Below are positions 19,417-27,586 of a stretch of DNA of 64,000 bases, piece by piece. The translations under genes and the position numbers were made by a program. The first letter of the stretch is position 1; each line of letters opens with the position of its first letter. This DNA comes from Shewanella sp. Isolate11 (GTDB taxonomy: Bacteria > Pseudomonadota > Gammaproteobacteria > Enterobacterales > Shewanellaceae), in assembly GCF_022398315.1 (NCBI RefSeq), contig NZ_JAKEVF010000001.1, positions 977,397-1,041,396 on the forward strand. Reading direction: 5' to 3'. The notes below the pieces were generated by a model. That model saw only the letters and a list, made by a program, of their open reading frames with translations, did not search any database and was not told the origin of the DNA.

Positions 19417-19440
19417 AAAAAGGGAGCTTAGGCTCCTTTT
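19417..19440 (+). terminator. Intrinsic terminator after the acyl-CoA synthetase gene
   Basis: GGAGC (19423-19427) pairs with GCTCC (19432-19436), flanked by A and T runs. Confidence 0.8.
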
Positions 19441-19689
19441 TTATGGCGCTTGTGTTCTTGTTGCTTTAATACCCCTGTGACTTCACATCACTGAAGTTTG
19501 AAATATTAGACATAAATTAATCGAATATTTGCTTGATTTTGCAAACAGTAAATCTGTTTTAGTGATTAGCTTGATCTGAAATATCAACTGGTCACAACAC
19601 AAGAGGATTGAGTATAATTGCGCTCACTTCAAGCCTGTCAGCTATGCTTAATTAAGCCTTTTAAGCGAAAGACTTAATTATAACTCTAA

Positions 19690-19707
19690 TGTAATCATGA
19701 AATTACA
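19690..19707. promoter_or_regulatory. Inverted repeat upstream of gnd, possible HexR-type operator
   Basis: TGTAAT and ATTACA are separated by six bases, about 55 bases upstream of the gnd start. HexR, the regulator of central sugar metabolism in Shewanella, recognises TGTAAT..ATTACA palindromes; as I recall, its spacer is five bases, so the match is close but not exact. Confidence 0.45.
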
Positions 19708-19760
19708 AAATAAATAAGCTTAGCGTAGGCATAATCATTATTTCCCGTGGGGAAAATCAA

Positions 19761-21299
19761 ATGCAAAATCATTCTGACCTATATGATATTGGCGTGATTG
19801 GACTTGGCGTGATGGGCAAAAATCTTGCGCTCAATATCGCCGATAATCACTACAAAGTGGCAGCTTTCGATCTTGATGTTGCCAAGATTGAAGCACTGCT
19901 TGAACAGGAACAAAGTGAACGACTTGCAGGCCAGGGACAAAGGATTGTCGGCTGTAGTCATTTTTCACAAATGGTTTCAACGCTCGCTAAACCTCGTATT
20001 TTTGTTTTATCTGTCCCTGCAGGTGGCCCGGTAGACGGTGTCTGCAGTGCTTTGTTAGATGCAGGTATCGAAGCTGACGATATCGTAATCGATACCGGTA
20101 ATAGTTTATGGACAGATACTGTGGCTCGTGAAGGCCAATATGCTGGTAAGTTTAATTTCTTTAGCTGCGCTATATCCGGTGGAGAAATGGGCGCCCGTTT
20201 TGGCCCCTCTTTGATGCCAAGTGGTGACTTGAACGCTTGGAATCGCATTAAACCCATTTGGGAAGCGATTGCCGCTAAGGTTGACCCAGACACGGGGCTG
20301 CCAATAGAGCGTCAAGAACCGGGTAATCCGGTGACAGAAGGTGAGCCTTGCACAACTTATATTGGCCCTGCGGGCTCGGGTCACTATGTGAAGATGGTGC
20401 ATAATGGTATCGAATATGCCGATATGCAGCTAATTTGTGAGGCTTATCATCTGCTTAGTAATGCTTGTGGAATGACCGCTAGCGAAATTAGCCAAGTATT
20501 TGAGCGCTGGAATCGCGGCAGTTTAAACAGCTATTTGATGGAGATCAGCGCCGATGTATTGGCTCAAGCCGATCCTATCACGGGTAAGCCTTTGGTGGAG
20601 ATGATTCTCGACAAAGCCGGTCAAAAGGGAACCGGTTTATGGACTGCTGTTAGCAGTTTGCAAATTGGTTGCCCAGCCCCAACGATCGCTGAAGCGGTTT
20701 ATGCTCGGGCGGTTAGCACTCAAAAATCGCAGCGTCAGCAGTTGAGTCACCGGCTTGCAGGCCCAAGTGTTGAGCCGTTAACCGGCGAAGAGCGTGCGGT
20801 ATTTATAGACCAACTTGAGAGTGCACTTTATTGCGCCAAAATTGCTTGTTATGCCCAAGGTTTTCAGCTGATGGCGATGACGGCCACAGAAAATGGCTGG
20901 CAGTTGGACTTTGCCGAGATTGCTAAGATTTGGCGTGCCGGTTGTATCATTCGTGCTCGATTCCTGCAGTCGATCACCGAGGCTTACCAACAAGCCGATA
21001 ATCAAGCGGGTTTAGCTAATTTGCTTATGGCTGACAGCTTTAGCTCTGCGTTATCGGCCAAACAACTCGATTGGCGCAGTGCCGTTGCTATTGCGACGCT
21101 ACGTGGTGTACCTGTCCCTTGTATCGGCTCGGCACTAGCCTATTACGATAGTTATCGCTGTGAGACTTTACCTGCGAACTTACTCCAAGGCCAGCGCGAC
21201 TTTTTTGGTGCTCATACCTTCGAGCGTACAGATAAGCCGAGCGGTGAGAAATATCATCTCAACTGGAGCCATAAACAGCGGACGCTAGATAAGCTTTAA
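19761..21299 (+). CDS. gnd: 6-phosphogluconate dehydrogenase (decarboxylating)
   Basis: A 512-residue cytoplasmic enzyme that oxidises 6-phosphogluconate to ribulose-5-phosphate and CO2 with NADP+ in the pentose phosphate pathway. IGVIGLGVMGKNLALNIADN is the dinucleotide-binding start, CAISGGEMGARFGPSLMPSG lines the substrate site near residue 135, and KMVHNGIEYADMQLICEAYH carries the catalytic lysine near residue 212. The length is that of the long bacterial form. The ATG at 19761 follows GGGGAAAA. It is monocistronic, ending at a bidirectional terminator. Confidence 0.96.
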   Translation: MQNHSDLYDIGVIGLGVMGKNLALNIADNHYKVAAFDLDVAKIEALLEQEQSERLAGQGQRIVGCSHFSQMVSTLAKPRIFVLSVPAGGPVDGVCSALLDAGIEADDIVIDTGNSLWTDTVAREGQYAGKFNFFSCAISGGEMGARFGPSLMPSGDLNAWNRIKPIWEAIAAKVDPDTGLPIERQEPGNPVTEGEPCTTYIGPAGSGHYVKMVHNGIEYADMQLICEAYHLLSNACGMTASEISQVFERWNRGSLNSYLMEISADVLAQADPITGKPLVEMILDKAGQKGTGLWTAVSSLQIGCPAPTIAEAVYARAVSTQKSQRQQLSHRLAGPSVEPLTGEERAVFIDQLESALYCAKIACYAQGFQLMAMTATENGWQLDFAEIAKIWRAGCIIRARFLQSITEAYQQADNQAGLANLLMADSFSSALSAKQLDWRSAVAIATLRGVPVPCIGSALAYYDSYRCETLPANLLQGQRDFFGAHTFERTDKPSGEKYHLNWSHKQRTLDKL

Positions 21300-21315
21300 A
21301 TTTAAATGGTTGAGA

Positions 21316-21343
21316 AAAAACGCCTCCAATTGGAGGCGTTTTT
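21316..21343. terminator. Bidirectional intrinsic terminator between gnd and the ScfR-type regulator
   Basis: AAAAACGCCTCC (21316-21327) pairs with GGAGGCGTTTTT (21332-21343) around AATT. It serves the two convergent genes. Confidence 0.92.
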
Positions 21344-21368
21344 ATGTTGAGTAGACTATTGACGGGTA

Positions 21369-22901
21369 TTAACCAGCGCATTGGCCGTTGGCATAGCAGC
21401 TTGGCTCTCTGGGACAACTGGCACCACGAGAGCAGATCAATCTTGCCTCACTGTCCATTCCACGTTCAACCCAGTTGATATTTAATATTTTAGCCACGCG
21501 CTTAATGTCACTCTTGAGTCCCGAAGGTAGTGGCGCAGAGCCATGGTTATCGACACAAAGCTGTTTTAGCTCTCTGGCTATGGCATCGGCATCACCGCCT
21601 TGAGCTTCGATAGCGGGATTAAGATCGATGCCGGCACAAAGCACATGGGGATTGCCCGCTAAGTCCTTGACACGTATTGACTCGCAGCAATAGATCTTAG
21701 GCTCTTTGGCCACATCAAGAATGGAAAGCTGTGCTGAGCTTCCTGTCGATTGGGCGTTAATCATTCTAAATACCGCCCAGTGCTGACAGGGATCTTCCAC
21801 TTGTCGCATATTGCCCCAAGGCAGTGGAATGCCGTTACCACGATAAACCGCTTTTAATTTACCCGGCGAATAGGCATCGAAATAGTGCCAATAACGATAA
21901 GGGGACACCGCCGTCATTCGACGCATTGCCACCGAGGGGGAAACGCCGATTTTTTTCGCTACATCAATCTCATAGCCGTGGCGGTCTAGCAGTTGTCTGA
22001 AAGGCACTTTAGGGCAGAGTAGTGCGCCAGCAAAAAAACTAGACTCAAAGTCACGCCAAGCATGCAAAATATCTTGGGGATCGACACTCGATGAATTTGA
22101 CGAGTTAATACTGACATCGCCAAGGCTGGTGCCGTGGCTGCGACCCGCAACCATGATGCTTTTTAGGCCATCTTTGTTGTGTAATACACAGTGACCAATA
22201 TGAACCGCTAAATCATATTTGAGTCGATTAGTGTGTTTTTCCAGTAACTTATTGACATAAATATGGTTAGGTAATTCGAAATAAGAGGTGATGATATGCT
22301 CATCAGTAGCATTCGCTTCTTTTTTTATTACCTGGGGGGCTTGGTCGAACCAATTGACTTTAAGACCTAAGCTTGCGGTGATGTCCAAAAGATCATCTAA
22401 GCTTAGCGGCATACGTTTTTGACCGACTTCTTCGGCAGCGCGTTCGAGATCGGGAAAATGATTTTGATGATGTTCTTGATGGGCGCGGATGAGTAAATGA
22501 GCAAATTGCCTGCCGCTGATCCCCGTTTGTGACAACATCTCTGGGATCGCAATTTGTAAAATTTCATTGGAGAATAAAAAACTGGGTTCCAGCGCCATAC
22601 CGCTAATACCGCCGCGGGTACCTTTAACGGGAGTGATTGCGTGTGCCTCTGGTGCATCGTCAAGAAACCAGTCGACCTCTTTTTGAAATACGGCAGCAAT
22701 CACAGCCAACATACCTGCACTCGGTACCCGTTTACCCCGTTCAATCATCGACAGATAAGACACAGAAGGCGCAGATTCGGCATCCACTCGAATACAACGG
22801 GCCGAGAGATCTTCCATCGTTAAATTGTTTCGCTTTCGTAGGTTACGGATTTTAGTGCCTAGAAAGTGAGATTTTCTCATCAAGCTGCTGTTGTTTTTCA
22901 T
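21369..22901 (-). CDS. XRE-family regulator of the short-chain acyl / ScfR type
   Basis: A 510-residue regulator with an N-terminal XRE helix-turn-helix (LGTKIRNLRKRNNLTMEDLS through YLSMIERGKRVPSAGML, about residues 14-63). A middle IrrE/ImmA-like region follows, in which the usual HEXXH is degenerate (VHIGHCVLHN), so it is probably not a peptidase. The C-terminal DUF2083-type sensor region ends in a cysteine cluster (ICSRGASC..SCYANGQC). Family members control propionate, acetate or glyoxylate-shunt genes and sense acyl-CoA. It is divergent from a malate synthase G fragment, which suits that role. No Shine-Dalgarno site precedes the ATG at 22901, and the presumed operator nearly touches the start codon. 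Confidence 0.82.
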   Translation of the reverse strand: MKNNSSLMRKSHFLGTKIRNLRKRNNLTMEDLSARCIRVDAESAPSVSYLSMIERGKRVPSAGMLAVIAAVFQKEVDWFLDDAPEAHAITPVKGTRGGISGMALEPSFLFSNEILQIAIPEMLSQTGISGRQFAHLLIRAHQEHHQNHFPDLERAAEEVGQKRMPLSLDDLLDITASLGLKVNWFDQAPQVIKKEANATDEHIITSYFELPNHIYVNKLLEKHTNRLKYDLAVHIGHCVLHNKDGLKSIMVAGRSHGTSLGDVSINSSNSSSVDPQDILHAWRDFESSFFAGALLCPKVPFRQLLDRHGYEIDVAKKIGVSPSVAMRRMTAVSPYRYWHYFDAYSPGKLKAVYRGNGIPLPWGNMRQVEDPCQHWAVFRMINAQSTGSSAQLSILDVAKEPKIYCCESIRVKDLAGNPHVLCAGIDLNPAIEAQGGDADAIARELKQLCVDNHGSAPLPSGLKSDIKRVAKILNINWVERGMDSEARLICSRGASCPREPSCYANGQCAG

Positions 22902-22910
22902 TTTGTAAAA

Positions 22911-22937
22911 TTCACACTGTGAAATTTTTATTGTGAA
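22911..22937. promoter_or_regulatory. Putative operator of the ScfR-type regulator
   Basis: TTCACA (22911-22916) and TGTGAA (22918-22923) form a 13-base palindrome, with a further TGTGAA half-site at 22932-22937. The cluster starts ten bases upstream of the regulator's start codon and lies in the promoter region shared with the divergent gene. Autoregulation is the simplest reading; CRP is less likely because the spacer is one base. Confidence 0.5.
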
Positions 22938-23105
22938 ATTGTAATCAAAAAGTGGCTAGACTACAAATACTAGCTTAAAAACTAGGCAACCAAACCGACT
23001 TAGGACTCAGGGTGATAAAGATAGCAGCAATGCTTATCACGACTTCTAACAGTATGGTTTACAAACCGAGTTAGCAATAAATCACAAGACGTAAAGGATG
23101 AGGCT

Positions 23106-23654
23106 ATGAATATTCAGGCTGAGCAACAGGACATAATCGAGCAACCTATATACAACTTCATCAAGCAGGTGATGCCTATGACACTGACCAATGGAAATAA
23201 CGCATTAGATCAGGCTCAGCAAGAGACGGATAATATGGTCTACGCCAAGCAGATCCTCGATCAGTACTTTCCTTTGAGCCATGGCTCGCACCAAGATGTA
23301 TGCAGTTATGTGGTTTATTACAATCAGTTACTGGCTTTTTTTGCTAATGGTCAGCAAAGTGGTTTGGCGCAACCAAGACAGTTTGTTGCCTTCACTGGAC
23401 ATAAATGTGAACCCAGCACCATTTTGATGAAAAATAATGGTTTTCATCTTGAGATTTCTTTAGCGGCTAAGGGCAAGCATGAGATTTGTGATTTAGCAGG
23501 AATTGAAGATGTGCAAGTGGAAGCAGCATTAATGACCATAGTTAGCCGTGAGAGTACACCCGCATCACGCAGCTGGACAAGCCTGATCAGTGGACAGGTT
23601 GATCATCGCAATAAGCAGTTTACTGCTAAAGATGGCGAGCCTTATGAGCTGTAA
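23106..23654 (+). CDS. Stand-alone malate synthase G-like fragment (no catalytic barrel)
   Basis: A 182-residue protein. From about residue 46 on it follows the part of malate synthase G (GlcB) that precedes the catalytic Arg338: PLSHGSHQDVCSYVV, LAQPRQFVAFTGHKCEPSTI, LMKNNGFHLEIS, VQVEAALMTIVSRES and FTAKDGEPYEL each have a GlcB counterpart (for example PTCILLKNNGLHIELQI). The region after EAALMTIV is shortened where GlcB has EDSVAAVDAEDK. The barrel residues for catalysis (Arg338, Glu427, Asp455 and Asp631 in E. coli numbering) are all absent, so it cannot be an active malate synthase. A good ribosome site (AAAGGATGAGG) precedes the ATG, so it is probably expressed. It may be a remnant or a repurposed acyl-CoA or glyoxylate-related partner of the neighbouring regulator. 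Confidence 0.72.
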   Translation: MNIQAEQQDIIEQPIYNFIKQVMPMTLTNGNNALDQAQQETDNMVYAKQILDQYFPLSHGSHQDVCSYVVYYNQLLAFFANGQQSGLAQPRQFVAFTGHKCEPSTILMKNNGFHLEISLAAKGKHEICDLAGIEDVQVEAALMTIVSRESTPASRSWTSLISGQVDHRNKQFTAKDGEPYEL

Positions 23655-23734
23655 TCGACAGGTGAAATACTTGAATTTTTAACTTTTGCATCAGATGACA
23701 AAGAGTAAGAAACAAGTATTAAGTAACATCCAAT

Positions 23735-23828
23735 AAGCCGTAATTGATAGGTCAACGCACTGTGTAGCTATAGCTTGAATAAATTTAGCTTGAATGAATA
23801 TAGTGCTTAAACCAATCATTTACGGCTT
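23735..23828. repeat. Long imperfect inverted repeat, about 94 bases
   Basis: The arm AAGCCGTAATTGATAGGT..CGCACT (23735-23760) pairs with AGTGC..ACCAATCATTTACGGCTT (23803-23828), with a T-run just beyond on the plus strand. The loop holds a 13-base direct repeat, TAGCTTGAATAAA (23771-23783) and TAGCTTGAATGAA (23786-23798). It may be the plus-strand terminator of the malate synthase-like gene, a small RNA 3' end, or a decayed miniature repeat element. Confidence 0.6.
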
Positions 23829-23838
23829 TTTGTTTAGC

Positions 23839-24714
23839 TTATAAAGTGAAAACGAATCCAATACTGAATAACGCGCTAAAAATAACTGTGAGTTTAGCCG
23901 TCTGGCCTAATAAGGGGTTCAAGGTTTCTCCAGAATTAACACTAAATTGTTGATTTAATTTGCGGGCTAGGATTAATGACAGGCCGCTTAGCAGCACAGG
24001 TAAGCCCGGTAAAATACCCAATAAGAAACTGCCAATGATCAATGCAAACGGCAGGTAAACTAGGGCTTGATAAACTACTTTTGCCTGATCCTCACCAATT
24101 TTTACCGCCAAAGTAAACTTGCCTGCTTTCTTGTCAGTGTCGATATCGCGGGTATTGTTTACCAACATCACCGCTGCGTTAAATAAGCCGATGGCACTAC
24201 CCAAAACCCAAGCACTGGTGCTAGTGTCTTGGGCTTGCAGAAAATAACTTCCTACCACAGCGACTAAACCAAAAAAGACAAACGCAGCGACTTCACCTAA
24301 ACCATGGGAAGCCAACGGGTAAGGGCCGCCACTATATCCCAGCGCACCTAATATAGAGGCCGCGGCTAAAATGGCAATTGGCCAGCCGCCGTGATGAATA
24401 AGTAAAGAGCCAACTGCTAATGCCAATAACAGGCATAAGATCATTGCATTACGTACTTTATGGGGGGCGAGTAAGCCACTTTGGGTTACTCGTAATGGCC
24501 CGATTCGCTCTTGAGTATCGATACCACTTTTAAAATCAAAATAGTCATTGGCTAAGTTCACTGCAATTTGCAGTAGGACGGCACAAAGCATCGAGGTGAG
24601 TGCAATTAACCAGCTAAATGATTCGAGGTTAAACGCTAAAACGTTACCGACTAGTAAAGGGCCTATCGCGGCTGGGAGTGTGCGAGGGCGTGAAGCAAGG
24701 ATCCAAGGATTCAT
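23839..24714 (-). CDS. menA: 1,4-dihydroxy-2-naphthoate polyprenyltransferase
   Basis: A 291-residue inner-membrane prenyltransferase of the UbiA superfamily with about nine hydrophobic helices. It joins the polyprenyl chain to dihydroxynaphthoate in menaquinone synthesis. The first aspartate-rich motif is NLANDYFDFKSGID (near residues 53-66) and the second is NNTRDIDTDKKAGKFTLAV (near residue 185), as in MenA, not UbiA. Menaquinone feeds CymA and the Mtr conduits encoded later in this window. Monocistronic on the minus strand. Confidence 0.94.
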   Translation of the reverse strand: MNPWILASRPRTLPAAIGPLLVGNVLAFNLESFSWLIALTSMLCAVLLQIAVNLANDYFDFKSGIDTQERIGPLRVTQSGLLAPHKVRNAMILCLLLALAVGSLLIHHGGWPIAILAAASILGALGYSGGPYPLASHGLGEVAAFVFFGLVAVVGSYFLQAQDTSTSAWVLGSAIGLFNAAVMLVNNTRDIDTDKKAGKFTLAVKIGEDQAKVVYQALVYLPFALIIGSFLLGILPGLPVLLSGLSLILARKLNQQFSVNSGETLNPLLGQTAKLTVIFSALFSIGFVFTL

Positions 24715-25120
24715 TATCTAAGTTCGTCGTTATGTTGCTAATGCAATATGAGGAGAGTGATCTGCTGCAAGCATAGCAAGAAATACTAAGTCGATGAAGC
24801 GCTTGTATTAGCAATCTGTGAACAGCCTCGGTTTATTTTCAATGTATGGACGAGTGTAATGACGGATTTTTTAAAGGGTTAACAGCCTGCTGGTGGACTA
24901 ATTGCTAAAAGCTTGAAGGGACGCACGTTTATCGCTAAATCCATAATTAAATCTGCTGTTAACTTCAAAGAATAATTGCTTTAAATATGCTCCTATGTAA
25001 GAAGCTATCGGATAAGTGGGCTATAGATGTTTCTATTCTATCTAATTAATATTTAACTACTTTATTAAATTAGTTAGGAGTCATAACAGCTAAGCTTGCG
25101 TTAATAAAAGGAATTCTCAG
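24715..25120. other. Intergenic region between menA and an SDR gene
   Basis: About 400 AT-rich bases between divergent genes. I see no reading frame with a ribosome site, no RNA gene and no convincing operator. The stretch must hold the menA promoter and the SDR promoter. Confidence 0.4.
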
Positions 25121-26041
25121 GTGATGCGTTTTGATGGGCAAGTTGCGATTATTACCGGAGCCGCCACAGGGTTGGGCAGAGCCTATGCTATTGCCTTAGC
25201 TCAAAGGGGAGCGCATGTTGCTTTAATCGATTCCGGATATTCACAAGAACAAGATATTAAAACAGGTCGTACCGAACTGGAATCCACCATAGATGCCGTA
25301 AGTAAAATAGGTGCCGAAGCGTCTGCGTTTGCCATCGATGTTTGTGATGAGGTGGCGATAGCCGATATGGTCAACAAGGTTATCAAGCGCTGGGGACGGG
25401 TCGATGTTTTAATTCACAATGCCAGTATTCATCAACCTTGTGCATTTGAACGGTTAACTAAAGCGCAATGGCAGCGGCAACTAGATGTCGATGTGAATGC
25501 TTGCTTTAATCTGACTAAACTGATTTGGCCTATCATGAAGCAACAAAGCTACGGCCGAATAATTGTCAGTAGCGCGGCCAGCGGGCTGTATGGCAATATT
25601 TATGAGACCTGTTTTAGCACGAGTAAGATGGCGCTGGTCGGTTTTGTCAATAGCCTGTCTATGGAAGGGGTTGATTATAATATTTGTGTTAATGCCATTA
25701 TTCCTCACGCCTTAACCAAGATGAATGAAAACCATCTTGCGCCTGAAGTAAAAGCACTTTTTTCCATGTCCTCGGTGAAAGCCGTCATGTTATTTCTCAG
25801 CTCTAAGTTAGCGCCGACAGGCCAGCATCTTCTGGTAGGCGCGGGAAGTGTGAGTCGCGGTGGATTTACCGAATTTGTCCACGTATCTATTGAAGAAGAG
25901 GATTGCAAACCTGAGAAGGTTCACGACCGTTGGCATGAAATTATGCATGCCGCGCCTTGCTGTCAACATGCCAGTGCTGAGGCGCAGGTCACAGCTTGGG
26001 CACGCCGTCGTGCGCAAAGTCGCGGGATCGATATCGAGTAG
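25121..26041 (+). CDS. Short-chain dehydrogenase/reductase, 3-hydroxyacyl-type
   Basis: A 306-residue SDR. VAIITGAATGLGRAYAIALA gives the TGxxxGxG cofactor site, DVLIHNAS the NAG-like motif, and IIVSSAASGLYG..ETCFSTSKMAL contains a catalytic Ser and a Lys. The usual YxxxK tyrosine is replaced: the text reads CFSTSK, so the active site looks atypical. The start resembles the dehydrogenase half of peroxisomal multifunctional enzyme 2 and its bacterial relatives. The C-terminal 80 residues (FVHVSIEEEDCKPEKVHDRW onward) extend beyond the core fold. The GTG at 25121 has AAAGGA at better spacing than the ATG at 25124; either is possible. Substrate unknown. Confidence 0.75.
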   Translation: MMRFDGQVAIITGAATGLGRAYAIALAQRGAHVALIDSGYSQEQDIKTGRTELESTIDAVSKIGAEASAFAIDVCDEVAIADMVNKVIKRWGRVDVLIHNASIHQPCAFERLTKAQWQRQLDVDVNACFNLTKLIWPIMKQQSYGRIIVSSAASGLYGNIYETCFSTSKMALVGFVNSLSMEGVDYNICVNAIIPHALTKMNENHLAPEVKALFSMSSVKAVMLFLSSKLAPTGQHLLVGAGSVSRGGFTEFVHVSIEEEDCKPEKVHDRWHEIMHAAPCCQHASAEAQVTAWARRRAQSRGIDIE

Positions 26042-26203
26042 TTTTGGCGCATAACGAAGTTGTTAACTCTGATGTTTAATTCAGTGTTTTCATTCTAGTT
26101 CACAAGTGAGTCTGATAACTTCAATATTACCAGTAAGCTAGCAACATAATGCCTTTCTAAGGTAAGCTTGGCGCTAATAAGTTTATGTTGTTGGTGAAGT
26201 GTA

Positions 26204-27070
26204 ATGAGCCAAGTTTTAGATGATCTGTTATCGCTGCTTTCGCTTGAACAAATCGAAGTTGGTCTATACCGAGGGCAAAGCCAAGATTTAGGTTTTGGTC
26301 ATGTTTTTGGTGGCCAGGTGATGGGACAAGCCCTAAGTGCAGCGGCGCAAACTGTCGATAGCGATCGACAAGTTCACTCTTTCCATTCCTATTTTTTACG
26401 TGCTGGCGATGAGAAACTGCCTATTGTATATGATGTTGAAATCATGCGTGATGGCGGTAGTTTTAGCGCTAGACGGGTCAAAGCGATCCAAAAAGGTAGA
26501 CCCATCTTTTACATGACCTGTTCATTTCAAGCGGTTGAGAAAGGCTTCGAACATCAAAGCAAGATGCCCGATGTGCCTGGCCCTGAAGGCTTATTGAATC
26601 AGCAGGAACTAGCGATGACATTACGTGACAAAGTCCCTGCTCATGTGCTGGAAAAATTCATGGCCGATTCGCCATTAGAGATGCGATTGGTGAATCCCAG
26701 TAGTCCTGTTGCACCAGCAGAATCTGAACCAAAACGTTATGTGTGGATTAGAGCCAATGGCAAGATTGCCGATGATTTGGCAATGCACGAATACTTGCTG
26801 GCTTATGCTGCCGATTTTAATTTCTTAGTGACAGCAGTACAGCCACATGGTGTGTCATTTTTAACACCGGGTGTGCGAATGGCTACAATAGATCATGCAA
26901 TGTGGTTCCATCGCCCGCTGGATCTTAATCAGTGGCTGCTCTATAGCATAGATAGCCCGAATGCCGGTGGTGGTAGAGGTTTTGTCAGAGGTGAATTTTT
27001 TACCCAAGATGGACAATTAGTTGCTTCGGCGACACAGGAAGGTTTAATTCGATATGCCGATGTTAATTAA
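26204..27070 (+). CDS. tesB: Acyl-CoA thioesterase II
   Basis: A 288-residue double-hotdog thioesterase that hydrolyses medium- and long-chain acyl-CoA to free acid and Co[24 protein letters not shown] near the N-terminus and [12 protein letters not shown] are canonical TesB segments; YAADFNFL carries the catalytic Asp, and DHAMWFHRP follows. It sits just upstream of a YbaY-type lipoprotein gene, a neighbourhood shared with E. coli (tesB-ybaY). Confidence 0.94.
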   Translation: MSQVLDDLLSLLSLEQIEVGLYRGQSQDLGFGHVFGGQVMGQALSAAAQTVDSDRQVHSFHSYFLRAGDEKLPIVYDVEIMRDGGSFSARRVKAIQKGRPIFYMTCSFQAVEKGFEHQSKMPDVPGPEGLLNQQELAMTLRDKVPAHVLEKFMADSPLEMRLVNPSSPVAPAESEPKRYVWIRANGKIADDLAMHEYLLAYAADFNFLVTAVQPHGVSFLTPGVRMATIDHAMWFHRPLDLNQWLLYSIDSPNAGGGRGFVRGEFFTQDGQLVASATQEGLIRYADVN

Positions 27071-27092
27071 CGGCTGTTTATAGGATGAGATT

Positions 27093-27491
27093 ATGAAATC
27101 AAAAATTCACGCCATTATTAGCCTTTGTTGTTTAATACTACTGAGTGCTTGTGTCACTGTTGAGCCTGAGCCTCCAGTGATTGTTAATGGGGCTGCAGGT
27201 TATTTAGAGAAGATCCCTCTACCGCAAGGTAGCTCAATCACCATTGCAGTGATCGATCTCGATACCCCCGGGGTGATTGTTGCGCAGAAGAGCTTCGATA
27301 TTGCCAGAGCCCCTGTGCCGTTTAAGTTTACTTTTGCATCCGAGACGATAGATAAGTCAATTAACTATGGTGTCGTGGCGATGATTCAATATCAGGGCAA
27401 AGTCATATTTCAGACTTATGATCGGTTTCCTGTGATTCACAATAAAAAATACACCACGGAAGTTTTGATGAAGCGAGTGCCAATGCAATAA
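27093..27491 (+). CDS. YbaY-family lipoprotein
   Basis: A 132-residue lipoprotein with signal LCCLILLSAC and a single beta-sandwich domain of the YbaY/YscW type: GYLEKIPLPQGSSITIAVIDLD then PVPFKFTFASETID and YGVVAMIQYQGKVIFQT. Its role is unknown; such domains are thought to help outer-membrane assembly or stress tolerance. It lies 22 bases after tesB, with AGGATGAG before the ATG, and ends at a terminator. A paralogue lies at 28476. Confidence 0.82.
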   Translation: MKSKIHAIISLCCLILLSACVTVEPEPPVIVNGAAGYLEKIPLPQGSSITIAVIDLDTPGVIVAQKSFDIARAPVPFKFTFASETIDKSINYGVVAMIQYQGKVIFQTYDRFPVIHNKKYTTEVLMKRVPMQ

Positions 27492-27515
27492 TTGATGTTG
27501 CAATTTTATGGATGT

Positions 27516-27542
27516 AAAAAAGGAGCCGTTGAGCTCCTTTTT
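27516..27542. terminator. Intrinsic terminator, bidirectional
   Basis: AAAAAGGAGC pairs with GCTCCTTTTT around a short loop. It ends the tesB-YbaY operon and the convergent SDR gene. Confidence 0.85.
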
Positions 27543-27586
27543 CGTTTTCAGACATTAGGTCAGTTGAATTTTGCTGCGAGCTCAGG

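Noticed and set aside
19574-19600. Possible FNR box TTGAT..ATCAA upstream of gnd
   Set aside because: The spacer between the halves is seven bases, not the four that FNR needs.
22911-22937. CRP site at the ScfR-type regulator promoter
   Set aside because: The half-sites TTCACA and TGTGAA are in the wrong order and only one base apart; they fit another dimeric regulator better.
23655-23838. Missing malate synthase barrel as a frameshifted continuation after 23654
   Set aside because: The DNA downstream in all plus-strand frames shows no malate synthase motif before menA; the repeat at 23735-23828 occupies it.
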